NCBI RefSeq assembly: GCF_024586455.1 | Contig: NC_065921.1 | Coordinates: 70,309,528-70,373,527 of the forward strand | Length of the DNA: 64,000 bases | Source of the DNA: Bactrocera neohumeralis | Taxonomy: Eukaryota; Arthropoda; Insecta; Diptera; Tephritidae | Direction of reading: 5' to 3' | Shown: one piece after another, positions 33,430 through 44,480 of the stretch | How positions within the stretch are numbered: position 1 is the stretch's first letter | How the letters are laid out: each line of letters opens with the position of its first letter | Notes under the pieces: generated by a model | Seen by the model: the letters and a program-made list of their open reading frames with translations, nothing else | The model's database searches: none | What the model was told of the DNA's origin: nothing | Position numbers and translations under genes: made by a program

Positions 33430-35750
33430 TTAGCTCAAAAACTGAAACCTGAATATATTTTTTTTATTATTGTGGCATATGAAATATCTATAAAGAATCA
33501 ATATGTTTGCATAAAGTCCAACAAATTTTTTTCTTAGATATTTTTATCTAAGTGGCAACCCTGATTAATAAAAAAAAAAGATAAACTCTGAATATATTTT
33601 TGTCATTGTAGCATTTGAAATATCTATAAAGAATCAATCAAGACAATTTTTATACTCTCGCGACAATGTTGCTAAGGAGAGTATTATAGTTTTGTTCACA
33701 TAACGGTTGTTTGTTAGTCCTAAAACTAAAAGAGTCAGATATAGGGTTATATATACCAAAGTGATCAGGGTGACGAGTAGAGTCGAAATCCGGATGTCCG
33801 TCTGTCCGTTCGTCCGTCCGTCCGTGCAAGCTGTAACTTGAGTAAAAATTGAGATATCATGATGAAACTTGGTACACGTATTCCTTGGCCATCCAAGAGA
33901 AGGTTAAGTTCGAAGATGGGCAAAATGGGCCCACTGCCACGCCCACAAAATGGCGGAAACCGAAAACTTATAAAGTGTCATAACTAAGCCATAAATAAAG
34001 ATATTAAAGTGAAATTTGGCACAAAGGATCACATTAGGGAGGGGCATATTTGGACGTAATTTTTTTGGAAAAGTGGGCGTGGCCCCGCCCCCTACTAAAT
34101 TTTTTGTACATATCTCGGAAACTACTATAGCTATGTTAACCAAACTCTATAGAGTCGTTTCCTTCAGGCATTTCCATATACAGTTCAAAAATGGAAGAAA
34201 TCGGATAATAACCACGCCCACCTCCCATACAAAGGTTATGTTGAAAATCACTAAAAGTGCGTTAACCGACTAACAAAAAACGTCAGAAACACTAAATTTT
34301 ACGGAAGGAATGGCAGAAGAAAGCTGCACCCAGGCTTTTTTTTAAAATTGAAAACGGGTGTGGCCTTGCCCACTTATGGACCAAAAACCATATCTCAGGA
34401 ACTACTAGACCGATTTCAATGAAATTCGGTATATAATATTTTCTTAACACCCTGATGACATGTACGAAATATGGGTGAAATCGGTTCACAAGCACGCCTT
34501 CTTCCAATATAACGCTATTTTGAATTCCATCTGATGCCTTTTCTGTATAATACGAGTATCTATATACATTAGGAACCAATGATGATAGCGGAATAAAACT
34601 TTGCAAAAATACGGTATTTGAAAAATATGTAAATGACGTATAATGAAATCTCGATTATCACTTTATCATGCGAGAGTATAAAATGTTCGGTGACACCCGA
34701 ACTTAGCCCTTCCTTACTTGTTTTTCATATTTTTATTCAAATGGCAACCCTATTGTATAGTGTGTATAGAATAAAAATTTCTTGATAACCTTTTTGAAAT
34801 ACTTAAGCACTACAAATGTATTCGAACTATTATATAAACAAAAATACTTTAATAATTTGGTGAACCAATTGGGTGGCATCACTGCTCTAAAATTTTTTGA
34901 ATAAATTTACCGTAAAACAATTTTTTTTGTATAAACGTCACAAATTATTTTTTATACTTTTGACTCTAAATTTTATATATAAAATTTTAATGTGATCACT
35001 TTTTCATTAAAGCGCAAGGGAGGTACATAAATATATATTAGTATATTTACAAAAATACTCTACATTTTTAGGGAACCAATTGGGTGGCATCACTGTTTTA
35101 AAAAAATTGTAATAACATTTCTACAAAACATTTTTTTTATAAACATTACAAAACTAATTATTTTCACATAATTTGTATTATGACAATAAGGTGGCAACAT
35201 CATTTTCTTTATAAATTCTATGTATAGGATTTAAGTGTGATCACTTTTTTTAATAAAATCGTTGCAAATAAATACCAACTAGAATATGAACAAAAATATT
35301 TCCATAATTTTGGTGCACCAATTGGGTGGCATCTCTGTTCTAAACATTTTTTTACCAAATTGCTGTAAAACAATTTTTATAAATATACATTACAAAACTA
35401 ATTATTTGCACATAATTTCGAATATGATAATAAGGTGGCAACATCGTTTTATTTTTAAATTTTATGTATACATTTTTAGTGTGATGACTTTTTAATAAAA
35501 TCGCTCCAAATAAATACGAACTAGTATATTAACAAAGATAATTATATAATTTGGTGAACCAATAGGGTGGCAACTCTGTTCTAAAAATTTGTATTCAAAT
35601 TACTGTAAAACTACTTTTTTACAATCACAAAATTAATTGTTTTTAAATAATTTGTAATATGACAATAAAGTGGCAACATCGTTTTCTTTTTATATTTTTT
35701 TTTATATAAAGTTTTAGCGTGATTACTTTTTTAATAAAACGCTTCTTTCG
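33430..35750. repeat. GGTGGCAAC-containing tandem array, interrupted by a family II element
   Basis: To the right, 'CCAATTGGGTGGCAT' recurs at 34865, 35076 and 35318, and as 'CCAATAGGGTGGCAA' at 35559: spacings 211, 242 and 241 bp. Each unit also carries a 'TATGACAATAAGGTGGCAAC' type phrase (35181, 35425, 35657). To the left, 'AATATCTATAAAGAATCAAT' at about 33483 and 33619 marks two related units, the first followed by 'AGTGGCAACCCTGATTAATA'. After the inserted repeat the same phrase resumes as 'AAATGGCAACCCTATTGTAT' near 34740. No coding capacity. Confidence 0.78.
33651..34725. repeat. Dispersed repeat family II, well-preserved copy
   Basis: Starts with TATACTCTCGCGACAATGTT and contains near its right end the inverted match GCGAGAGTATAAAA (34670-34683), giving a short inverted-repeat relationship between the two ends. 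It finishes with 'CCGAACTTAGCCCTTCCTTA'. Internal landmarks are TCCG/TCTG units at 33796-33826, 'CCACTGCCACGCCCACAAAA' near 33929, 'AAGTGGGCGTGGCCCCGCCC' near 34070, 'AACCACGCCCACCTCCC' near 34208 and 'GGTGTGGCCTTGCCCACTTA' near 34356. Frames inside it (34016-34273 and the antisense one) are short and conserve no domain. This is the reference copy for the relatives at 4.16-5.08 and 47.59-48.69 kb. Its mechanism is unknown to me. Confidence 0.85.
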
Positions 35751-36312
35751 TATAGTTTGTTCATGCTTTAGTGGACTGTGAGCATATTTCCTGTATTTAA
35801 ACTCGAAATAGTTTTAGAATATCTGTGACAACTTTGTAGTACCATCCAAAATTTAAAGGCTTTCAAACATGTCCTGGTCTGCATAGTTTCAGAAATGGAG
35901 CTCTGAAAGTATTTTTGGACAGCTTAATCGATATTAGTTCAGTTTTGTTGTCATCTCTCCGTCTTTCCGAAAATGTAACCTATAAAAATGCACTGGTTTC
36001 GAATATATCGACATTCATGTCTCTAAATCGGCCCTCGCAGTTCTGATTCATTCATCATTCTAAATAAGTTTATAGAAATTTTAGTAAAATTTTTTCCAAA
36101 AGCCATGCTCGGCTTTACTTTACACGGTTTTCAATTGCGCTCCCTAGTTTGTTTCCCTAGTCCGTTTCCCTAGTCCGTTTGCGATTTTGGGCCCTTAGGA
36201 TATATATATTATATATATATAGTGTATATTATATATATATATAGTATATATATGTATATATATATATTATAGATAAATATAAAATTATTTCATACCTTGA
36301 TGTTTATAAATA
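35751..36312. other. Non-coding DNA with (TA)n and short tandem words
   Basis: Unique AT-rich DNA. Around 36145-36180, TAGTYYGTTTCCC units are repeated about three times. A long interrupted (TA) tract follows at about 36198-36272. Confidence 0.5.
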
Positions 36313-37239
36313 TCGGGTGATTTTTAAGAGTTGATAACTTTTTTTAAAAAAAAAAACGCATTCTTCCATTCTTTATTTGAAACGTTAGATTGGTTCAACA
36401 TTTACTTTTTGAAGATAATTTCATTTAAATTTCCGCGGCTGCGTCTTAGGTGGTTTCGGAAAGTCCAAATCGAATTTTCATGAATGGGCCCTAGAAAAGT
36501 TGGCAAAAAATCCGCTTTTTTATCGACAAATTTTGTTCAGCGATGAGGCTCATTTCTGGTTGAATGGCTACGTAAATTAGCAAAATTGCCGCATTTGGGG
36601 TGAAGAGCAACCAGAAGCCGTTCAAGAACTGCCCATGCATCCCGAAAAATGCACTGTTTGGTGTGGTTTGTACGCTGGTGGAATCATTGGACCGTATTTT
36701 TCAAAGATGCTGTTGGACGCAACGTTACGGTGAATGGCGATCGCTATCGTTCGATGCTAACAAACTTTTTGTTGCCAAAAATGGAAGAAATGAACTTGGT
36801 TGACATGTGGTTTCAACAAGATGGCGCTACATGCCACACAGCTCGCGATTCTATGGCCATTTCATCTCAAGAAATGGACCCGTAAGTTGGCCACCAAGAT
36901 CATGCGATTTAACGCCTTTAGACTATTTTTTGTGGGGCTACGTCAAGTCTAAAGTGACAGTAAACAGAAATAAGCCAGCAACTATTCCAGCTTTGGAAGA
37001 CAACATTTCCGAAGAAATTCGGGCTATTCCGGCCGAAATGCTCGAAAAAGTTGCCCAAAATTGGACTTTCCGAATGGACCACCTAAGACGCAGCCGCGGT
37101 CAACATTTAAATGAAATTATCTTCAAAAAGTAAATGTCATGAACCAATCTAACGTTTCAAATAAAGAACCGATGAGATTTTGCAAATTTTATGCGTTTTT
37201 TTAAAAAAAAAGTTATCAAGCTCTTAAAAAATCACCCGA
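36313..37239 (+). mobile_element. mariner-like (DD36D-type) element with both ends and a fold-back 3' arm
   Basis: Both ends read TCGGGTGATTTTT(T)AAGAG inward and are flanked by TA (36311-36312 and 37240-37241). Inside, the plus strand encodes 'ILFSDEAHFWLNGYVN' (first Asp), a stop, 'QNCRIWGEEQPEAVQELPM', 'KCTVWCGLYAGGIIGPYFF' then 'KDAVGRNVTVNGDRYRSMLT', 'DMWFQQDGATCHTARDSMA' (second Asp), and after a frameshifting deletion 'SWPPRSCDLTPLDYFLWGYV' (third Asp), ending 'HLRRSRGQHLNEIIFKK*' at about 37133. The HTH domain is absent. Instead, the left roughly 160 bp (to about 36470) is an inverted copy of the right end, including the last about 20 codons of the transposase. The element is therefore 5'-deleted with long fold-back arms. 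Non-autonomous. Confidence 0.93.
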
Positions 37240-38949
37240 TATTATTACAAATAGTACCTGACATTCATTAGTACTATCATAGTGTAGCATACTTTTAAGC
37301 GCCCAAAGAGCATCGGTGCGCTCACAAAACATCTGTCAACATTAGCCTTTTAAATACAGAAAAGCTAACTTCTCACTGTATTCACTTCATTTGCTTGCTC
37401 ATTGTGCAGATATTGAAAACTTTACATACACACATAAGGTGTTGCACATATATACAATTCTTTGCACTTGTAATTTAAATTTTTTGAATTGTACGTCTTT
37501 GTGAGGCATTTACTTTTATTTGGTCATCCATAACACATTTCGGGTACTTCGGTACCATTGCGGCTATATTTTTTGCTAAAGTTTACTTTACTTCTTTTTG
37601 CAAAATTTATTGTTTGTTTCTTCATTTATTTGAGGTGCACATGTGTGGCATCCGCCTTGTTATGGCTTGAGTTTTAATTAAATTATGACAATGTTAATGT
37701 AGCGTCGTTGAAGCAACGGCGCCTTGTCTGCTCTGCAAAAGCACATACTCTCCACACACCCGCTTCGTATCTGCTTGCCTTCTCCATTTTCCCATTTCAT
37801 TGTACCGTTCTTGCAACGAAATTACCACTTATCATTTTTGTGTATGAATTTTTCTTTGTGCCTTCTGCTGCTGCCTCGTCATGGCATGACGAATCTCATC
37901 AGTCTTTCATTTGTTGGCTCATTTGCCTCATGGACACCCACGCCGCATTACTTAGCGCTGTCGTTGTTGTTGCTGTTATTCTTATTATTGTTGTTGCTGC
38001 GTTGGCGCTACCGCGAATTCCTATTTTCGCTGCTGGTCTGTTCCTGCCACTCACGGCCTATGCGTGCGGCACGTCTTGCCGTTTTTATATTCACTTTTAT
38101 TTTTATTTTCATTTTGATGATTTCTTTGTTTTATTTGCTTTTTATATGCTTTTCTACTGCGCGTATAACTGTCTTTGCACACTTTGCCTGCTAGTCTGCC
38201 CGGCGTTTGCTTGTAATGAAAATAAAGTAATTAACGTAATAAAATGTAATATCTCTGCCGCCGTCGGTGTTGCCTACCTGCAGGCGCACAAACATGTTAA
38301 CATAGTAATTGTGGTACATTAGTTGTTGTTGTTGGTGGTGTTTTTCTGGCTTCATATTTTTCATTTAACTTTTGCATGCGCAATTTTCCTCACTATAACA
38401 CACAGTAAGGTGATAATTACAGTTATTTAATCATTTATGACCCCCACCATTTGGCGTGTGGGTGAATGGGCAATGTCATTACTTGCCTGCTGGCTGTCAC
38501 ATCTCCGTCGTACATGTAATATTTTGATAAATATGCATTTGACATGGCAAAGTCACTGACTCAACGTTGTTTTTGTTATTGTGTTGTATACACATTTGAC
38601 ATTTAGCTGTCAAATGGGGGTTTGTGCTGTTGCGTGCGCCCTGCGGTGCCAAGGTGTTGGATTTTAGTCGGTGTGTTGGCTGCGCAAATGAGCTGCTATT
38701 CAACAAGAGTTTTCAATTAAAGCGAAGAAGTGCTGCAAGCAAATGAGTTTGCGTTAAAGTGTACTTATGAAAGGAAATTAAAATTAAATTAAGAATTACT
38801 TATCACCTTACTGAAACAGAGGAAAAATGTGCGAAATTGTAATTGCACGGCATAGTTTTTTAAAAATTATTGTTTTTATAAAAATTTTATAAATTATAAC
38901 CATTCTATAAAATTTTATTTTACAGAATTGTTTAATTCTTAAGACGTGA
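37240..38949. other. Unique non-coding DNA containing a long T-rich open frame
   Basis: 37708-38322 is open for about 204 codons on the plus strand but starts at TTG, has no ATG-led conserved domain and is hydrophobic because the strand is TTG/TTT-rich. A second frame (37724-38194) is open over the same DNA. I treat both as chance. 38450-38720 is a less AT-rich unique block. No other feature is seen. Confidence 0.4.
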
Positions 38950-39429
38950 ATTTGCATTGTGTGATATCAGCTCAACTGATTTTTACTTAATTCTTAAGGT
39001 ATCATATCATGTGATATCGCATCAGCTCATCTCATTATTACTTATATGCACATTTTATATTAAAATTATGTTTAAAAGACATTTCAGTCAATGTTTTCGT
39101 GTTTCTAACAATATGGTCGAAATGGAAGTCATATGACCATACACTATGTCATACTAAGTCATATGTTGATCTTGTTATATAAAATCAATATGTACCTAGC
39201 GGTATATTTAGTTTGAATTCATTTTAAGCCTTTGAATATTTCAATATTTCATTTTATTTTTTTTGTTGTATTTTAGCTTGAGTTATTCTTAAGTTTTAGT
39301 TAAAATATGAAATAATAATGAATATTTTTGTCAAAAGTTTTTAAGACAATTTACTCACATACATGATTTTATTACTAATTTTATATATGCTATGAAATAT
39401 ATATCATAGAATTTCTATAAGAAAATATT

Positions 39430-40410
39430 AAATTATTTGTTTTGATGTCATATGATGTGAAATCACATGATGATCAAGTGATGTGATGTCACATGGTCTG
39501 GAAAACTGCTTGGAAAATTAAATAAAATAAATGAGTCTAAAGACCGAATATAATTACATATTTTTTCTAAATATATGAAATTCATTGCTTTGGAGTCATA
39601 GTCAAGTCATAGTCATGCATGAAAGTCAAGCGATGGAAAAATGCTCGCAAAATCAATTAAAATACCTAGGCTTGTAGACCAAATATAATTTTTGTGTCTA
39701 AATATATTATATGATATTCATTGCTTTGAATCATATGATGTGAAATTGCATGATAGTCAAGTGATGTAATATGATCTGGAAAAATACTTGGAAAATCAAA
39801 TAAAGTAATGAGTTTGAAGAACAAATATAATTTTTTGTTTCTGAATATATTCATTGCTTTCAAGTAATTAGATGTAAAATCATATGATGGTCAAGTGATA
39901 TGATGTCACATGATCTGGAAAATATGGGGAATCAATTAAAATACATAAGCTTGTAGACCAAAATTAGTTTTTGTGTCTAAATATATGAAATTTATAGCTT
40001 TGAAGTCATATGATGTGAAATTGCATGATGGTCAAGTGATGTGATTTCACATGGTCTGAAAAAATGTTTGGAAAATCAAATAAAATTAATAATGGGTATC
40101 GACCAAATATAATTCTTTGTTTCTAAATATATGAAATTCATTGCTTTGAGTCATATGATGTGAATGATAGTCAAGCAATGTGATGTCACATCATTTGTAG
40201 AAATCTTGCAAAATAAAACAAATAAGCTTGTATACCAAATATAATTATTTGTTTCTAAATACATATATGAAATTCATTGGTTTGGAGTCATATGATGTGA
40301 CATCGCATGATAGTCAAGAGTTGTGATGTGACATGATCTTTAAAAATACTTGGAAAATCAAACAAAATAAATGAGTCTGAAGACCGAAAATAATTAATTC
40401 TTTCTAAACA
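39430..40410. repeat. Tandem array of seven units, about 135-148 bp
   Basis: The phrase TCATATGATGTGAAATCGCA (with variants) occurs at 39448, 39596 (degraded), 39731, 39865 (degraded), 40006, 40151 and 40288. It is followed by 'GTCAAGTGATGTGATGTCAC', then 'TGGAAAATCAAATAAAAT', 'GACCAAATATAATT' and 'TTTCTAAATATATGAAATTC'. Each unit contains the symmetric words TCATATGA and TGTGATGTCACA. Looser relatives of the phrase begin at about 39120 ('AAGTCATATGACCAT'). There is no reading frame across units, so this is a diverged satellite-like array. Confidence 0.92.
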
Positions 40411-43144
40411 CAGATACAATGCCTAGACGTGATCAAACGTCATATGGAAATGACTGAAGTTCAGGGTTTTACACCTTTTGACCAACATTCGATAACTCGA
40501 TGTTCTATGATACCTTCTATGTTAACAAGTTACGCCTAATACATCAGTATACAACTCATTAAAATCATATGAGTTTTTACCACATGACTTTGCCATAGCT
40601 GAATTCATTTTTAAAGGTTTGTTAGTCAAACAAACTGCATAACATCAAAAGGCGCTTCATTTAAATCCACTTGATCTCTGCTTAAAGCTATAAGTTCAGC
40701 TTTCGCATTTATTTATAGGAATGTATGTATATTTTAAAAATAAATATAGTAAATATATTTACTGCCTGCCACACATTGTGTTGATGAATCGCCTGTCAAA
40801 ATGCATTATGACAGCGAGCAAAGGGTTATCAGATGTCACAATAAGCACATGAGCGGCATGCCACACACGCTTGCTTACACTTTAAGATATACCCAAAAAG
40901 TAAAAAAAAAAACAAAAAAACAACAATCACAACAAATATAATCGACACCCGCATATAATTTCCTAAAAGCATACGAAGCTTTAAAACTTAATTCACTCAC
41001 ACACACACACATACATGCACAATCGAACATCATATGCAGCATGCGCGCTAATGAACAGCTCAGTGAGTCATGTCATCGGTGAAATGTCCAGAAGTGACAG
41101 TAGTTTATCGAACAGTTACGCTGAGGACAAGCAGTGTAAAGGCATGCTGGTAACTGACGCGTATGCTCATGCAGCGGCGTGTATACAAAAGCGTGGGCAC
41201 GCTTACATACATACATACACAGATGTCAGCCGTGTGTGCTTGTGTGTTGGCATTTGCATTCGCGCTGCTTATTACTTTACTTAAGCCTACACTCAATCAG
41301 CGATTTCTTAGCACTGATTAGCCTGTCCGACAGACATGCGCGCGCATTCGCCTGTCAGTTGCCACACATCAGCACACAGTGACGGCTGCGCTGCCATAAT
41401 CACCTGCAATGCATTAATGATGATGCGCAATTGCGCGACCGAACGCTCAAGCAACGCATCAAAAAGCATCTCCACCTGACCGAGTTCGGCAACCGCAACG
41501 CCGAATCCGGCTTAGTGCAGCTTAGATGCGTGTGGCTGAGTACATGATTACTTTTGGGCTGACGCTTATTATGGCCGTGGTCTGGTTTGCATACACGGAC
41601 ATTAGGGTGATGCTTAAAAGTGAAAGAGGGAATTTTTAGTTTAACTTCTTATAAAATAACATCACATTATACAGATCTTCCAGTCTCTGTATACCCTTTC
41701 AGTTCTCAAAGTGGATTTATCTGACTTTAAACAAAAAGTAACAAATGTTTAAACTTCAAAAACGGTGAACTCCTTTTATTCTTAAAAAAATTTATTTTTT
41801 TCTTTTGAAAGACCACCCTAATATACGTATAAATATGTGCCTGAATTCACATTCGCTGTGCCTGTATGCGTATCAACAGTCCGTCAGTCAACCGCTTATT
41901 AAATGCATCACTGAGTCGCTGGCACTTGCCATTACTGAAGGTGCTACACACACATACATATTCATACCATCAACTTCTATATTTTGCAAACTTTTAAAAT
42001 TCACTTTGGATATTTTTACATTTTCGTTTATTTATTTATAGCATTTTCTGCTATTTTTGCTATATCAATTAATTTTTGCGTTTGCTGCACGCCAATTGGT
42101 GTTCATATTTTGTGGTTTTTGTGGTCATGCGGTCTTGCCAATAAACATGGATTAAAAGTTTGCCAACTCGCTTGGATTGAACTGAATTTACAAACACATA
42201 AACAGAATATGCATGTTAGTACACACATACATATCTACACTGCAAAATAATCGGCTCCAATCGGTTTTATTGTCAATAATTCGAGTTTTGCGGTTTTTCT
42301 GTGCAGTTTAAAAGTGTCACTCGATCATTCGAAGTTAACCAATTTCGGTGATTAACACCGGCAACGGACTGCGCTGCATACAAATGCTCACAATGTTCCC
42401 TGAACAAAGTTTAACAAATTGTTTTTTGGAAATATTTAGTAAAGTGAAATTGATGGGGAATTGTTTTGGGCATGATAGTTACAATAAATTGTCAAAGAGG
42501 AGAAAGCTAACAATCTCCTTCTGAACCTATTTAATAATATTTTTTCTTCAGATTGCTGTTTTCTACTCGACCCTGAATTCTTTAAACCGTTTACTTCGCC
42601 TATTGCAATTTTTTACCGATTAAATCGAATGCCATTAAAAATAATAGATCTGTAATTCGTATAAAAATAAGACCGCTTCAAGAGTGAAGTACCCTCACAA
42701 CTCACAAAACCCAGCACTCCGTTTCTTAAGTTATTATATTTTTTTGTTCTCGGAGGGGGAATCTTCAAAAAGAAAGATAAACCTCTTTTACCTACGTACT
42801 AAACCCTCAACTCCTTAAGCTTATAAGTGGCGTACTTTGATAATTAGCGATGAAGAGAAGAACTAACTTCAGTAATGGATTCTCATAAGCCCTTTTAATT
42901 TCATAGATACATTAAGAGACCTCACTTTAGCAATCGTTAGATCTCCTTTGAGCCGGGATGTGACCGATTAACGAGAGTATGAATTCGCAACTATTACTCT
43001 ACAGGTTGTAGTGGTTCTAAAACACACATTTCTTAACACTATTACAGTGATTAGTCAAATCTATGCAGATTTTCAAAGAATTTCATTCGCCTTGTAATTC
43101 TGTACTTATAATTCTCACCACATTTATGAAATATTATGCATATA
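40411..43144. other. Unique non-coding DNA
   Basis: No gene is supported. 40990-41600 is less AT-rich, with CA-rich simple sequence (40997-41015) and TACA units near 41205. 41800-42250 and 42250-43140 are unremarkable. Short frames there have no domain. TGCCACAC words recur at 40857 and 41360. Confidence 0.4.
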
Positions 43145-43607
43145 CGAGGTGTGTTCAAAAAGTATCGCGAAATTTTGCTGACAGTTTTCTTCGATTGCAG
43201 GGGGGTGGTGCATCATGAGCTCTTGCCACAGGAAAGAACGGTCAATTAGGAATATTACCTGCAAGTTATGCGCAATTTGCAACACAAACAACAAAAATTG
43301 GCTTTTGCGCCACGATAACGCCCCTGGGCTAAACAACACACTAATGATGCCGCAGCCACCGTATTCCCCAGATCTGGCCCCCTTTGACTTTTTCTTGTTC
43401 CCTAAATGAAGAGGCCCATGAAATAAAGACGACGAGGAGCTGTAGATAAAAAAAATATTTTTTTAGAAGTGCTTTTGGAAAAACCGTTGGCACAAGTGTA
43501 TGATATCTCATGGGGATTACTTTGAAGGGAACAAAATAGATATTCATGAATAAATAAATAATTTTTGAAAAAACACAAAATTCGCGATACTTTTTGAACA
43601 CACCTCG
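43145..43607 (+). mobile_element. 463-bp mariner MITE with intact inverted ends
   Basis: Flanked by TA (43143-43144 and 43608-43609). The terminal inverted repeats begin CGAGGTGTGTTCAAAAAGTA and match for about 27 bp at both ends. The interior retains 'NWLLRHDNAPGLNN' (second catalytic Asp), 'MMPQPPYSPDLAPFDFFLFP' (third Asp) and 'NRWHKCMISHGDYFEGNKID' (mariner C-terminus). Everything before the catalytic core is missing, and the spacing between the two aspartates is shortened. This is an internal-deletion derivative of a mariner, mobilisable only in trans. Short length, near-perfect ends and a clean TA duplication suggest it is among the younger insertions in the window. Confidence 0.95.
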
Positions 43608-43699
43608 TATACTTTAAAATTTCTTTATGTGTTTCGAATACCTCTAAAACGTGTTTAGTTACTACTAGGCATGAAGGCATTTGCATATTCTTAAAGAGC

Positions 43700-44480
43700 T
43701 GCGCAAAGGGGTAAGAGAGTGGAAAACGTCTTCTGCATTTTCAGTTCTGCCATCACAGCAGGGGTGTGTGACACTTGCAGGACACTAAAAACTCCTCCTC
43801 TAAGGAACCGTCGCCCACCCTGGAACCACATTTGGATTATTTCAGGTTCCATTTTTCTCATTGAGAGATTTACATCTGGGCATCTGCGTCCAAGTCATGG
43901 AACTGCGAATTTCTGGATGATCCCACAGTTTGCTTCACTCTCCAGCATGACGCTGATTACATTGTCCGTGTTTATTGGGCAAATATTGTGTGTTCAGCGT
44001 CGTCTTCTTTCGGTTCGTTGTATATGCATGACGGCGCTTCGAAATTTCTTATTCCGTTGAGGTATCCGTGGTAATAGTTACGTTGTGTATAAGTAGACTT
44101 CTCCGAATTTACAGCTGGTCTCCGAGTTTTGGTCTGTCTGTCCATCTGCCGCCACTCTCATTCTACCACTTTCGTTGCCATCTTGTTACTGTATCTTTCT
44201 ATATTTGTTCTAATGCGCTCTTGTTATTTTTGGACGTTCCCACAGTTTTTTTCTTTCGAATGCGGAGAGGTCAACTGAGGCTTATACTAATATTGCATCA
44301 CCTGACAATGTTCGGTAGTCTGATACAACTCTGAGTGCTGCGGGGCGGCCCCTATCTTTTGCCGGTTTTCCTTTTGAAGCACATCTGCCCAGATATCGTT
44401 GACATTAGTAGCTTTCTCTTTTCTTGGCTGGGGCCCCCTATGTTGACTATCAGTCTGCTACATTGGGAAGATGGGAGGCA
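43700..44480 (-). mobile_element. R1-like non-LTR retrotransposon 3' fragment
   Basis: On the minus strand, 'EWRQMDRQTKTRRPAVNSEK' and 'YYHGYLNGIRNFEAPSCIYN' followed by 'EPKEDDAEHTIFAQ*' (44070-43990) match the post-RT region of R1-group LINEs (W..RWT..LIP....W..R..GEV.YYLTQ...GHG.F..YL..F....C......DDAEHT.F.C). In a shifted frame it continues 'NTDNVISVMLESEANCGIIQ' and 'RRCPDVNLSMRKMEPEI'. The zinc-knuckle-like Cys and His (C..., H) are partly kept. This is a third LINE type, distinct from the RTE-like and RNase H copies. The clade call is from memory of the motif layout. Both ends are degraded. Confidence 0.68.

Noticed and set aside
37708..38322. 204-codon open frame, the longest in the window
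   Set aside because: It begins at TTG, the strand is T-rich so the product is hydrophobic low-complexity, another register is open over the same DNA, and no family or signal is recognised.
39430..40410. CRISPR array
   Set aside because: The repeats are long, degenerate and contiguous without unique spacers, in eukaryotic DNA with no cas genes.
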